64,000 nucleotides of DNA from Mycobacterium sp. MBM (lineage in GTDB: Bacteria > Actinomycetota > Actinomycetes > Mycobacteriales > Mycobacteriaceae): NCBI GenBank assembly GCA_021648845.1, contig JAKJHY010000008.1:1-64000 (forward strand), written 5' to 3'. Under the pieces are notes generated by a model. The model did not search any database, was not told where the DNA came from, and saw only the letters and a list, made by a program, of their open reading frames with translations. This document shows, one piece after another, positions 30,027-39,134 of this stretch. The stretch's first letter is position 1. Each line of letters begins with the position of its first letter. Both the position numbers and the translations under genes were made by a program.

Positions 30027-30653
30027 TCACGCCGCGAAGACGGTACGCACCACCGACTCGTCGCCGCCGATCTCGACCAGACCCATCGCCCGCGCATCGT
30101 CGAGGGTGAGCGCGCCGGCCGCCAGGCCGAGCAGGCAGGCCGCGTCGGTGTCGATGGTGGCGTCCGGTGTGCCGCCGTTGGGTGGCCCCACCTCGAAACC
30201 CGCACGCGTCGCCGTGAGTTCCAGCGATGCGTCACCGATCTGCAGTCCGATCACCACCGAGGTGCGGACCGTGCTTCTGGGCCCGAGCACGGCGGGCAGC
30301 GCGAGTTTCAGCCAGTCGGTCCGGAACGCATCGCCTTGTGGACCGCGGATCATCAGCGGGGTGGACCAGCGGATCAGGCTTTCGATGGGTTGACGAAGCT
30401 CGGTGCCCCAGGGCGTGAGGGCGTACTCGACGGCGGCGCCTTCGCCGCCCAGTCGGCGCTCGAGAACCCCGGCAGCCTCCAGATCGCGAAGCCGGTCCGC
30501 GAGCAGGTTGGTGGCGATGCCGGGAAGACCCGCCGTCAGGTCTCGGTAGCGGGCGGGGCCGAGCAGCAGCTGTCGCACGATGAGCAGGTTCCACCGATCC
30601 CCGACGACCTCCAGCGAGCGGGCAAGCCCGCAGTACTGACCGTAGCTTCGCAC
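30027..30653 (-). CDS. HxlR-family regulator with C-terminal SCP2-like domain
   Basis: 208 residues from GTG 30653. The N-terminal winged helix is of the HxlR type (CGLARSLEVVGDRWNLLIVRQLLLGPARYRDL, with the family cysteine at residue 8, then ATNLLADRLRDLEAAGVLERR). The C-terminal half (~115-208) looks like the small sterol-carrier/SCP2-like fold found in many actinobacterial members. It is divergent from the acyl-CoA dehydrogenase; a perfect palindrome lies between them. Confidence 0.85.
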   Translation of the reverse strand: MRSYGQYCGLARSLEVVGDRWNLLIVRQLLLGPARYRDLTAGLPGIATNLLADRLRDLEAAGVLERRLGGEGAAVEYALTPWGTELRQPIESLIRWSTPLMIRGPQGDAFRTDWLKLALPAVLGPRSTVRTSVVIGLQIGDASLELTATRAGFEVGPPNGGTPDATIDTDAACLLGLAAGALTLDDARAMGLVEIGGDESVVRTVFAA

Positions 30654-30666
30654 CGCAACTCCTTGC

Positions 30667-30683
30667 GCTTGAGATTCTCAAGC
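30667..30683. promoter_or_regulatory. palindromic operator between the HxlR regulator and the acyl-CoA dehydrogenase
   Basis: GCTTGAGA-T-TCTCAAGC: perfect 8-base arms around one base, 14 bases upstream of the HxlR start. Position fits autoregulation and control of the divergent dehydrogenase. A further half-site, GTCAAGC, follows at 30696-30702. Confidence 0.65.
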
Positions 30684-30771
30684 TTATCGGAGTCGGTCAA
30701 GCGTATGGGCCGTACGAGGGTTGTCGACCCTGGCGGCCCGCCACGGCCCCGCGCCCTTCTACTGTGAGGTG

Positions 30772-31938
30772 GTGGCCCAGCTCAGCGATGAAGAGACCTT
30801 CCTGATCCAGACGGTGCGCGAGTTCGTCGACCGGGAGGTCAAGCCGAGCGTGCAACGGGTCGAGCACGCGAACGAGTACCCGCAACGCTGGATCGAGCAG
30901 ATGAAGCGGATCGGAATCTATGGGCTCGCGGTGCCCGAGGCCTACGGCGGCTCACCGGTGTCCATGCCCTGCTACGCGCAGGTCACCCAGGAACTCGCGC
31001 GCGGCTGGATGAGCCTGGCCGGCGCGATGGGCGGGCACACCGTGGTGGCCAAACTGCTCACCCTGTTCGGCACCGAAGACCAGAAGCGGACCTACCTGCC
31101 GCGGATGGCCACCGGCGAGATCCGCGCGACGATGGCCCTCACCGAACCCGGCGGCGGCTCCGATCTGCAGGCCATGACCACCGTCGCCAAGACCGACGGC
31201 GCGGACCTGGTCATCTCCGGGTCCAAGACCTGGATCTCCAACGCCCGTCGCTCGGATCTCATTGCGCTGCTGTGCAAGACGGACCCCAGCGCCGAACCCA
31301 AGCACCGGGGCATCTCCATCGTCCTCGTCGAGCACGGCCCGGGCCTGACGGTCTCGCGTGATCTGCCCAAGCTCGGCTACAAGGGTGTCGAATCCTGCGA
31401 ACTGTCCTTCGACAACTACCGCATCCCGGCGACGGCCATCCTCGGTGCCACCCCAGGCAAGGGTTTCGCGCAGATGATGAAGGGCCTGGAGACCGGCCGC
31501 ATCCAGGTCGCATCCCGGGCGCTGGGGGTGGCCACCGCGGCCCTGGAGGACTCACTGGCCTACGCGCAGCAGCGCGAGAGCTTCGGACAACCGATCTGGC
31601 GCCACCAGGCAATAGGCAACTACCTGGCCGATATGGCCACCAAACTCACCGCCGCCCGCCAACTGACCTGGTATGCGGCCGAAAAATACGACAGCGCCGC
31701 CGAGAACGAAGGCGAGCGCTGCGATATGGAGGCCGGCATGGCCAAGCTGTTCGCCTCCGAGATCGCGATGGAGATCGCGCTCAACGCCGTGCGCATCCAC
31801 GGCGGCTACGGGTACTCGACCGAATACGACGTGGAGCGGTACTTCCGGGACGCGCCGTTGATGATCGTCGGCGAGGGCACCAACGAGATCCAGCGCAATG
31901 TCATCGCTGCCCAGTTGGTGGCCCGCGGCGGGCTGTAG
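30772..31938 (+). CDS. acyl-CoA dehydrogenase
   Basis: 388 residues from GTG 30772 (GTG 30769 or TTG 30721 are alternatives; no strong ribosome site decides). The family signature TMALTEPGGGSDLQAM binds flavin and substrate, and GEGTNEIQRNVIA near the end contains the likely catalytic glutamate. It oxidises an acyl-CoA at the alpha-beta position, substrate chain unknown. It is divergent from the HxlR regulator and 135 bases upstream of the methanol dehydrogenase gene. Confidence 0.92.
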   Translation: MAQLSDEETFLIQTVREFVDREVKPSVQRVEHANEYPQRWIEQMKRIGIYGLAVPEAYGGSPVSMPCYAQVTQELARGWMSLAGAMGGHTVVAKLLTLFGTEDQKRTYLPRMATGEIRATMALTEPGGGSDLQAMTTVAKTDGADLVISGSKTWISNARRSDLIALLCKTDPSAEPKHRGISIVLVEHGPGLTVSRDLPKLGYKGVESCELSFDNYRIPATAILGATPGKGFAQMMKGLETGRIQVASRALGVATAALEDSLAYAQQRESFGQPIWRHQAIGNYLADMATKLTAARQLTWYAAEKYDSAAENEGERCDMEAGMAKLFASEIAMEIALNAVRIHGGYGYSTEYDVERYFRDAPLMIVGEGTNEIQRNVIAAQLVARGGL

Positions 31939-31940
31939 CG

Positions 31941-31957
31941 CCTACCCGATCGGGCAG
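31941..31957. promoter_or_regulatory. palindrome upstream of the methanol dehydrogenase, probable MnoR-type site
   Basis: CCTACCCGATCGGGCAG, an inverted repeat with one mismatch, about 125 bases before the dehydrogenase start. The same core occurs as a perfect palindrome before the second alcohol dehydrogenase (35893-35918) and in near-identical form before the MftM-like gene (40054-40070). Confidence 0.65.
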
Positions 31958-32073
31958 TTTCGCGGTGCCGGACGGCGGGTAACGGCCGAAGCTCGTTGTG
32001 ACGCGGGCCACGTGGGTCCACGGTGGTGTCCAGGAGGGCGCTCGGCCCGTCCGATACCGCGAGGAGTCGACCA

Positions 32074-33345
32074 ATGGCCATTGAGCTGAACCAGATTTGG
32101 GACTTTCCGATCAAGGAGTTCCACCCGTTCCCCCGTGCACTGCTCGGTGTGGGCGCGCATGACATCATCGGCGTGGAAGCCAAGAACCTGGGCTTCAAAC
32201 GCACCCTGTTGATGACCACCGGCCTGCGCGGCTCGGGGATCATCGAAGAACTCACCGGCAAGATCGAGTACCAGGGCGTCGAGGTCGTGCTCTACGACAA
32301 GGTGGAGTCCAACCCCAAGGACTACAACGTCATGGAGGCCGCCGCCCTCTACCAGCAGGAAAAGTGCGACAGCATCATCTCCATCGGCGGCGGGTCCAGC
32401 CATGACGCCGCCAAGGGCGCCCGGGTGGTGATCGCCCACGACGGTCGCAACATCAACGAGTTCGAGGGCTTCGCCAAGTCCACCAACAAGCAGAACCCAC
32501 CGCACATCGCGGTATCCACCACGGCCGGAACGGGTTCGGAGACATCCTGGGCCTATGTCATCACCGACACCTCGGATATGGATCACCCGCACAAGTGGGT
32601 GGGCTTCGACGAGGCCACCATCGTGACGTTGGCCATCGACGACCCGCTGCTGTACTACACCTGCCCGCAGCACTTCACCGCCTACTGCGGTTTCGACGTG
32701 CTCGCACACGGCAGCGAACCGTTCGTGTCCCGCCTCGATTTCGCGCCGTCACTCGGAAACGCCCTGTACTCGGTGGAACTCGTCGCCAAGCATCTGCGGG
32801 AGGCGGTGTTCGAGCCGCGCAACCTCAAGGCGCGCGAGGGCATGATGAACGCCCAGTACATCGCCGGTCAGGCATTCAACTCCGGCGGCCTGGGCATCGT
32901 GCACTCGATCAGTCACGCCGTCAGCGCGTTCTTCGACAGCCATCACGGCCTGAACAACGCCATCGCGCTACCCCGGGTGTGGGAGTACAACCTGCCCTCG
33001 CGCTACGAGCGTTACGCGCAGTTGGCCACCGCGATGGGTGTCGATACCCGCAACATGACCACGGTGCAGGCCGCCGATGCCGCCGTCGAGGCGGCCATCA
33101 GGCTCTCGCAGGACGTCGGCATCCCGGACAACTTCTCCGCGGTGCGCACCGACTCCTACGAGAAGAACCGGATGAACACCGGCAAGTACTCCGGTCGAGG
33201 CGACGTGATCTCCGGCGATGACAAGACGGTGCTGGCGATCTCGGAGCACATCCAGGGTGACTGGTGCACGCCGGGCAACCCGCGTGAGGTGACCGTCGGC
33301 TCGATGATTCCGGTCGTCGGTCACGCCATCAACGAAACCTACTGA
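32074..33345 (+). CDS. mno: NDMA-dependent methanol dehydrogenase (Mno/Mdo)
   Basis: 423 residues from ATG 32074, eight bases after GAGGAG; this is the length of characterised methanol:NDMA oxidoreductases of Amycolatopsis and mycobacteria. Group III metal-dependent ADH: nucleotide motif SIGGGSSHDAAKG, AGTGSE and the metal-binding HSISHAVSAFFDSHHG. The NAD(H) stays bound and electrons pass to an external acceptor, mycofactocin in mycobacteria. It oxidises methanol, other primary alcohols and diols. M. smegmatis has the homologue with the same neighbours (two-component system and MftM). Confidence 0.9.
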   Translation: MAIELNQIWDFPIKEFHPFPRALLGVGAHDIIGVEAKNLGFKRTLLMTTGLRGSGIIEELTGKIEYQGVEVVLYDKVESNPKDYNVMEAAALYQQEKCDSIISIGGGSSHDAAKGARVVIAHDGRNINEFEGFAKSTNKQNPPHIAVSTTAGTGSETSWAYVITDTSDMDHPHKWVGFDEATIVTLAIDDPLLYYTCPQHFTAYCGFDVLAHGSEPFVSRLDFAPSLGNALYSVELVAKHLREAVFEPRNLKAREGMMNAQYIAGQAFNSGGLGIVHSISHAVSAFFDSHHGLNNAIALPRVWEYNLPSRYERYAQLATAMGVDTRNMTTVQAADAAVEAAIRLSQDVGIPDNFSAVRTDSYEKNRMNTGKYSGRGDVISGDDKTVLAISEHIQGDWCTPGNPREVTVGSMIPVVGHAINETY

Positions 33346-33422
33346 ACCAGTTCCGGTGTCACGGCAGGGGTGACCGCCCACCTCGGTCCGCCCCTGCCGT
33401 GTCACCTCACCCGGAGGCCGCC

Positions 33423-34394
33423 GTGACCACTGCACACATCCCCGTCCGCGATGAGCCGATGGCATTCGGTACTGCGGCGCAACTCGCCGAGGCGCTGCGC
33501 GAGCAGGACTACGTCGTCGACGACGACCTGGCCACGGTGGTGCACCTGGCCACCACCCTGGACCGCCCCCTGCTGCTGGAGGGTCCCGCCGGGGTCGGCA
33601 AGACCGAACTGGCCAAGGCACTGGCGGCGGCGAGTGGGCGGCGGCTGATCCGGCTGCAATGCTACGAGGGGCTCGACGACAACCGGGTGCTCTACGAGTG
33701 GGACTACGCCAAACAACTGCTGCACGTGCAGATGATGCGGGACAAGGCGATCGAGGCGGCCGATCTGTACACCGAGGAGTTCCTGTCGGTGCGCCCGCTG
33801 CTGGCATCGGTGCTGTCCGAGCAACCGGTGGTGCTGCTCATCGACGAGGTGGACCGCACCGAAGAGGCCATGGAGGCACTGCTGCTGGAGGTGCTCGCCG
33901 AGCGTCAGGTCACCATCCCCGAGATCGGCACCTTCGCGGCACGTTCGGTGCCGTGGGTGGTGCTCACCTCGAACGACACCCGGGAGCTGTCCGCCGCACT
34001 CAAACGCAGGTGCCTGCACTACCACCTGAGTTTCCCCACCCCGCAGCGGGAACGGGAAATCGTCGCGGTGCGGGCGCCGCAGGTCCAGCCGGCGACCGTC
34101 GCCGACGTCGTCGAACTCGCCCGCACCCTGCGGGAACTGCCGTTGCGCAAGAGCCCGTCGATCTCGGAGGTGATCGACGGGGCCCGAGCGGCCGCACTGC
34201 TCGGAAAGGATGTCAACAACGCGGTGCTGCTCTCCACACTGGTGAAGTTCACCAGTGACCGCGATATCGCGCTGCGCCACCTCGGACAGGGCCCCGCGGC
34301 GCCCGCCGAAGCCGTTGCACCGCAACGAGTGACGGTGGCTGCGCGGCCGGCCAACACGACGACCTCGGCGTTCCGGGGGCGGGGCGGACGATGA
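33423..34394 (+). CDS. MoxR-family AAA+ ATPase
   Basis: 323 residues from GTG 33423, six bases after GGAGG. Walker A is EGPAGVGKTELAK and Walker B VVLLIDEVDR; sensor 1 lies in VVLTSNDTRELSAALKRR. Paired by ATGA overlap with a VWA/CoxE-type protein. Such pairs act as chaperones that insert metals or open up protein complexes; CoxD/CoxE do this for carbon monoxide dehydrogenase. Here the clients may be the flanking metal-dependent alcohol dehydrogenases. Confidence 0.9.
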   Translation: MTTAHIPVRDEPMAFGTAAQLAEALREQDYVVDDDLATVVHLATTLDRPLLLEGPAGVGKTELAKALAAASGRRLIRLQCYEGLDDNRVLYEWDYAKQLLHVQMMRDKAIEAADLYTEEFLSVRPLLASVLSEQPVVLLIDEVDRTEEAMEALLLEVLAERQVTIPEIGTFAARSVPWVVLTSNDTRELSAALKRRCLHYHLSFPTPQREREIVAVRAPQVQPATVADVVELARTLRELPLRKSPSISEVIDGARAAALLGKDVNNAVLLSTLVKFTSDRDIALRHLGQGPAAPAEAVAPQRVTVAARPANTTTSAFRGRGGR

Positions 34395-35884
34395 ATTCCG
34401 CGCAGATCCTGGACGGGGTCGCCGCGGCGTTCGGGGCGCTGCTGCGCCGCGCCGGGGTGGCGGCCTCGCCGGCGGAAGTGATCGAGGTGCGCCGGGTGCT
34501 CGGACTGCTCGGTGCCGCCGACCACCGTGGCCTGCGGGCGGCGCTGCGGGCCACCTGCGCGAAATATCAACGTGAGCAACGAGGTTTCGACCGCGCCTTC
34601 GACGCCATGTTCGGCCCCCGCGGCGCGGTGGATCAGGGACAGGGGATGGGCCCCAGTCGTGCGCACACCGGCTCGGGCCTGCCCGACGAACTCGACGTCG
34701 ACGAGGACCTGGAGATCGGCAGGTATGCCGAGTACAACGAGCGGGCCGCCGAGGTCGGTGAGTACTTCGACACCCCAGACGCGGACCGGGGCTTCAACCC
34801 GCACAAGGACGACGACGATTTCAGCGTGACCGGTGCCGATGACCAGTTGACGGTGTCCGCGGAGGCCGACGCCGGCCGCCGGGGCATGCGCTACACCGTC
34901 GAGGTGGACCGGGCCGCCTCCACCGTGGCCGGCGACCTCGCCGATTCGGTGGCACCGGTGGTGGCCGGCACGTTGAGCTTTGACGATCCGGACTCCATCC
35001 TGGCGTGGCTGGACGCCTATGACCCGACCCGCACCTACGGCGATACCGGTGAGGAACCGCTCACCGCCGAGCAGCTCAGTCAGTTGACGCAGGCGGTTGA
35101 GGGGTTCGTCGCTGCGCTGGCCCAGCGCAGCGGCCTGACCGCCGACGGTGAGAGCCCGGACAGCGGCGCCGAGGCCGAACCGGCCGCCGATATCGACCTG
35201 GCGTGCCACGAAATACTGCGCCGGATGCGGGGTGCACCGAAGCCGCGGCCGCGCGAGCGGGGCCGCGGCCGCCTCGACATGCGGCGTACCGTCCGGGCCG
35301 GGATGCGCACCGACGGGGTGCCCTTCCGGCTGGTGACCAAGACTCCGGTGCCCGACCGGGTCCGGCTGCTCGTCATCGCGGACGTATCGCTGTCGGTGCG
35401 TCCGGTGACCGCGTTCACGCTGCGGCTGGCCCAGGCCATGCATCGCCGTGCCCACCGGTGCCGGGTGATGGCATTCGTCGACCGTCCCGTCGATGTCACC
35501 GAGGTCCTGCTTCGCAGCGGCGGTGACGATGCCCTGGCCGCGGTGCTGGCCCAGGGGCAGCTGGACCTGCAGGCCAGCAGCGACTACGGGCAGGTGTTCG
35601 AGGAGATGCTGCGAGGGCAGGCCGATGCCCTGGATTCGCGCACCGCGGTGCTCATCGTCGGCGACGGGCGCAGCGGCGGACTACCCGCCGGTGTCGACCG
35701 GCTGCGGGCGCTGCGTCGCCGGGTGCACCGGCTGGCCTGGGTGACCCCCGAACCGCACCGGTACTGGCGGCAGGCCACCTGCGCCATGCCGGACTATGCG
35801 CAGGTGTGTGACCACGTGGTGGTGGCCGCCGATGCCGCCGCCCTGTCGGCGCGGGCGGCGGAGCTGGCGCACGCCCTGTCCTGA
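34391..35884 (+). CDS. CoxE-like protein with VWA domain
   Basis: 497 residues. The C-terminal ~300-490 is a von Willebrand A-type domain with the MIDAS motif DVSLS, preceded by RLDMRRTVRAGMRTDG, the segment typical of CoxE/VWA partners of MoxR. The N-terminal half is acidic and probably helical. Translationally coupled to the MoxR gene. Likely recognises the client of the ATPase. Confidence 0.87.
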   Translation: MNSAQILDGVAAAFGALLRRAGVAASPAEVIEVRRVLGLLGAADHRGLRAALRATCAKYQREQRGFDRAFDAMFGPRGAVDQGQGMGPSRAHTGSGLPDELDVDEDLEIGRYAEYNERAAEVGEYFDTPDADRGFNPHKDDDDFSVTGADDQLTVSAEADAGRRGMRYTVEVDRAASTVAGDLADSVAPVVAGTLSFDDPDSILAWLDAYDPTRTYGDTGEEPLTAEQLSQLTQAVEGFVAALAQRSGLTADGESPDSGAEAEPAADIDLACHEILRRMRGAPKPRPRERGRGRLDMRRTVRAGMRTDGVPFRLVTKTPVPDRVRLLVIADVSLSVRPVTAFTLRLAQAMHRRAHRCRVMAFVDRPVDVTEVLLRSGGDDALAAVLAQGQLDLQASSDYGQVFEEMLRGQADALDSRTAVLIVGDGRSGGLPAGVDRLRALRRRVHRLAWVTPEPHRYWRQATCAMPDYAQVCDHVVVAADAAALSARAAELAHALS

Positions 35885-35892
35885 GCGAATCC

Positions 35893-35918
35893 CCGACCTA
35901 CCCGATCGGGTAGGTCGG
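35893..35918. promoter_or_regulatory. perfect 26-bp palindrome, probable MnoR-type site
   Basis: CCGACCTACCCGA (35893-35905) followed directly by its exact reverse complement (35906-35918). It lies 18 bases upstream of a candidate -35 element, a normal place for a NarL-family activator. It contains the core seen at 31941 and 40054. Confidence 0.75.
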
Positions 35919-35936
35919 CACCTGTCCACCTGCACA

Positions 35937-35965
35937 TTGGTTGCGCTCGGCCGGACACGTAGGGT
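35937..35965 (+). promoter_or_regulatory. candidate promoter of the alcohol dehydrogenase-mnoSR operon
   Basis: TTGGTT (35937-35942), a 17-base spacer and TAGGGT (35960-35965), 43 bases before ATG 36008, just downstream of the 26-bp palindrome. GGGAGG provides the ribosome-binding site before the start. Confidence 0.5.
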
Positions 35966-36007
35966 GGGAGTGTTACATGGATCACATCGTGGGCGGGAGG
36001 TGCTGGC

Positions 36008-37162
36008 ATGCCCACGCGGCTGCTCAAGTTCCACGCCCCCGAGATCGTGTTCGGTATCGACTCGATGGCCGAGGCGGCGCACGCCGCGGTGCGCCTCGGC
36101 GGCCAGCGTCCGCTGCTGGTGACCGATCCGGGTCTGATTGAGGCGGGCTGGGTCGACGAGCTCGTGGGTCATCTGCGCGATCAGGGTGTCCAGGCACACG
36201 TGTGGAGCGCCCTGACGCCCAACCCCAAGGACCACGAGATCACCGCCGGTCACGAGTTCTACCGGTCCCATGGCTGCGATGTGCTGATCGCCCTCGGCGG
36301 CGGCTCGGTGATCGACGCCGCAAAGGGGATCGCGGTGTTGTCGGCCAACGGCGGTGACATCCTGGATTACGCCGGTGTCGACAAGGCCACCATGCCGATC
36401 CCGCCCCTGGTGGTGTTGCCGTCGACCTCGGGGACCGGTGCCGACGTCTCGCAGTTCTGCATCGTGACCGATACCGTCCGCAACACCAAGATCACCATCC
36501 TGGGCCGGGCGCTGGTTCCCGATATCACCGTCATCGACCCCCGGCTGCTCACCACCATGCCGGAATGGCTCAATGCCGCAACGGGTCTGGATGCCCTGAC
36601 GCACGGTATCGAGGCCTTCGTATCGCTCGGCCACAATCAGCTCACCGACCATCATGCGCTGCGGGCGGTGGTGATGGTGACCGACAACCTGGTCACCACC
36701 ATCGAACGGCCGCTCGAGATGGGCGCCCGGGTCCTGATGGCACAAGCCGCGCTGGAGGCGGGGCTGGCGTTCACCAACGCCATCCTGGGCGCCACCCACG
36801 CGATGAGCCACCAGGTGGGCGGGCTGCTCGATCTGCCGCACGGGGTGATCAACGGGGTGCTGCTTCCGCATGTGGTCCGGTTCAACGCCGAAGCCGACCC
36901 GGCTCCGTTCGCGACCATCGCCGCCAACCTGGGGATCGCCGACAGGCGCGCCCCCGAACTGGAATCCGCCCTGGCCCTGGCCGATCACCTGCAGGAGCTG
37001 GCGCGCAAGGTCGGTGTGCCGCGCGGCCTGGCCGAGCTTGGTGTATCGGACGCCGACGTCGCGGTGCTGGCGCACAATGCGATGGCCGACGCGTGCATCA
37101 CCACCAACCCCCGCGCGGCCGACGAGGCGCAGCTGCAGGCGCTGTTCCGGGCCGCGCTGTGA
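36008..37162 (+). CDS. iron-containing alcohol dehydrogenase
   Basis: 384 residues of the group III Fe-ADH family. Nucleotide motif LGGGSVIDAAKGIAVL, STSGTGAD, and metal-site histidines in THAMSHQVGGLLDLPHG. Its spacing is that of the ordinary NAD-dependent group rather than the NDMA-dependent enzyme encoded at 32074, with which it shares the family only. It starts the operon with the two-component genes, the stop overlapping the kinase GTG. Substrate probably a short alcohol or diol. Confidence 0.9.
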   Translation: MPTRLLKFHAPEIVFGIDSMAEAAHAAVRLGGQRPLLVTDPGLIEAGWVDELVGHLRDQGVQAHVWSALTPNPKDHEITAGHEFYRSHGCDVLIALGGGSVIDAAKGIAVLSANGGDILDYAGVDKATMPIPPLVVLPSTSGTGADVSQFCIVTDTVRNTKITILGRALVPDITVIDPRLLTTMPEWLNAATGLDALTHGIEAFVSLGHNQLTDHHALRAVVMVTDNLVTTIERPLEMGARVLMAQAALEAGLAFTNAILGATHAMSHQVGGLLDLPHGVINGVLLPHVVRFNAEADPAPFATIAANLGIADRRAPELESALALADHLQELARKVGVPRGLAELGVSDADVAVLAHNAMADACITTNPRAADEAQLQALFRAAL

Positions 37163-38502
37163 GAGCCCAGCCGACGCGCCGGCCCGCACCCGATCTGGAG
37201 CGCCTCACCGGGGTGCGCTCCGGCAAGCCGACGTTCTATCCCGAGTTCCGGGTCGCCGCTCAGCGCACCGAACGTGTCATCGCGGCGCTGGATGCGATCT
37301 CGCGCGCCTTGGTGCAGACCGTGAACGGGCCCGAGAAGCTGGTGCGCGCGGCCGCCGAGGCGGCCCGAGTGCACCTGGGCGCCGAGTGGGTGCTGCTGGC
37401 CCTGGCCGACGGGGCATTGCCGGAGGCCCGCCCGCGTCACCTCATCCTGGACGCGGACGGTAACCCCTACTCCTTCGAAGGGCTTTCCGGGACAAAGCAT
37501 CCGGTGCCGCACCTGCCCGACGCCGTGCTCAACCGGCTCAACGACATCCTGCGCGGGCAGCTGGCCCAGTTCCGGTTGCCGGTGATCGAATCGCACCACG
37601 CCCACGTGCCCATCGAACTCGACGGCGGCGTGATCGGCGCGTTCGCCGCGTGGACGCCGCACCACCGCACCCTCGACGGGACTGACGAGACCGTGATGCG
37701 GATCCTGTCCAGCCAGACCGCCGTCGCCCTGCACAACTGTGAGCTCTTCCAGCGCTCGCAGGCGCTGCTGGCCCAATCGCAGGCGCGCAACGCCGAGCTG
37801 CAGGCCACCCAACGCGAACTCGGTGCCGCGCAACGGCATCAGGTACTGGACAACGAGCGCCACCGCATCGCCCGCGAGCTGCACGACAGTGTCACCCAGA
37901 CCGTGCTGTCGGCGGGTATGCAGATCGAGGTGTGTCGCAGCGAGATCGGGGCGGTGAGCGGCAACTCCGATCTGGTGGAACGCCTGGACATGGCCAAGAC
38001 GCTCACCCGATCGGCGACCGAGCAGCTGCGGTCGGCGATCTATGCGCTCAACCACCCCGAGGACGCCGGGCGGTCCAGCCTGCCGGAGTTGTTGGCCCAG
38101 TTGGCCACCGTGCACATGCCCGAGGATCTGCGCGTGACGCTCAAGGTCGAGGGGCCGGTCGCCGAGCTGCCCAGCGCCGTCGAGCACGCGTTGCTCCGGG
38201 TGGCCGGCGAAGCGCTGTTCAACACCGCGATGCACGGCAATGGGAGCCGGGCGATCCTGCGTCTGCAGTACCGGGCCGCCGCGGTGACGCTGTCCATCGC
38301 CGATGACGGATGCGGTGACCCGGAGAAGTTGCGGCTGATGCTCCGGCTGGCCGACGCGACCGATGTCGACGGACATCACCGCGGACTGGCCAATATGCTC
38401 GCCCGCTGCCGCGAGCACGGCGGCTCGCTGACCGTCCACCGCTCCCGGATCGGTGGGGTACGCGTCGTTGCGACCATTCCCAGGGAAGGCAACCCACGAT
38501 GA
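37159..38502 (+). CDS. sensor histidine kinase (MnoS-like)
   Basis: 447 residues from GTG 37159, which overlaps the dehydrogenase stop (GTGA). No membrane segment is evident; residues ~45-205 form a GAF-like sensory domain, then a coiled coil and a HisKA_3 dimerisation helix with the phospho-accepting H242 in ARELHDSVTQT, and an ATPase domain (ADDGCGDPEKL). It is a soluble NarX/DegS-type kinase. The M. smegmatis counterpart is reported to control methanol/1,3-propanediol oxidation with MnoR. It probably senses an alcohol, an aldehyde or redox state. Confidence 0.88.
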   Translation: MRAQPTRRPAPDLERLTGVRSGKPTFYPEFRVAAQRTERVIAALDAISRALVQTVNGPEKLVRAAAEAARVHLGAEWVLLALADGALPEARPRHLILDADGNPYSFEGLSGTKHPVPHLPDAVLNRLNDILRGQLAQFRLPVIESHHAHVPIELDGGVIGAFAAWTPHHRTLDGTDETVMRILSSQTAVALHNCELFQRSQALLAQSQARNAELQATQRELGAAQRHQVLDNERHRIARELHDSVTQTVLSAGMQIEVCRSEIGAVSGNSDLVERLDMAKTLTRSATEQLRSAIYALNHPEDAGRSSLPELLAQLATVHMPEDLRVTLKVEGPVAELPSAVEHALLRVAGEALFNTAMHGNGSRAILRLQYRAAAVTLSIADDGCGDPEKLRLMLRLADATDVDGHHRGLANMLARCREHGGSLTVHRSRIGGVRVVATIPREGNPR

Positions 38503-39134
38503 CGATCCAGCTGGCCCTCGTCGACGATCACGCCATCCTGCGGCAGGGGCTGCGCTCACTACTGGAACGTGAGGACGATCTGACGGTCGTCGGCGAAGCC
38601 TCCACCGAACCGGAGGCCGAGGCGATGGTATCGGCGGTACACCCCGATGTCGTGCTGCTGGACCTGAAGCTCTCGGCGGGATCCGATTTCGAGGGACTGT
38701 CGTTGTGCACCAAGCTTTCCGCCGCGCATCCCGAGCTGGGTCTGCTGGTGTTGACGACATTCCTGGACGAGGATCTGGTGGTCCGGGCCGTTCATGCCGG
38801 GGCCCGTGGCTACGTGGTCAAGGATGTGGACACCACCGAACTGGTCCGCGCGATCCGGGCCATCTCGGCGGGTGAGAGCGCCTTCGATTCGCGCAGCGCG
38901 GCCGCCGTGGTGCGCTCGCTGAGCGGGCGCACCCAGCCACGGGAACAGTTGACCGACCGTGAGCTGGAGGTGCTGCGCCTGCTGGCGGCGGGACTGTCCA
39001 ACAGCAAGATCGGCGAGAAACTGTTCATCTCGGCGACGACGGCGAAGTTCCATGTCAGCAACATCATGCGCAAGCTCGAGGTGAGTCGACGGGCCGAAGC
39101 GGTGTACGCAGCCAGCAAACGCGGGTTGATCTAG
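38499..39134 (+). CDS. NarL/LuxR-family response regulator (MnoR-like)
   Basis: 211 residues; receiver domain with acidic pocket D9/D10 and phosphorylation site D55 (VVLLDLKLS), and a C-terminal LuxR helix-turn-helix at ~150-207 (LTDRELEVLRLLAAGLSNSKIGEKLFISATTAKFHVSN as separate helices). Starts inside the kinase stop codon. NarL-type dimers bind inverted repeats, fitting the palindromes at 31941, 35893 and 40054. It converges on the MftM-like gene: both stops share one CTAG. Confidence 0.9.
   Translation: MTIQLALVDDHAILRQGLRSLLEREDDLTVVGEASTEPEAEAMVSAVHPDVVLLDLKLSAGSDFEGLSLCTKLSAAHPELGLLVLTTFLDEDLVVRAVHAGARGYVVKDVDTTELVRAIRAISAGESAFDSRSAAAVVRSLSGRTQPREQLTDRELEVLRLLAAGLSNSKIGEKLFISATTAKFHVSNIMRKLEVSRRAEAVYAASKRGLI

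Noticed and set aside
36565..37158. N-terminal extension of the histidine kinase
   Set aside because: It runs entirely within the alcohol dehydrogenase gene in another frame; GTG 37159 with a 4-base overlap is the natural start.
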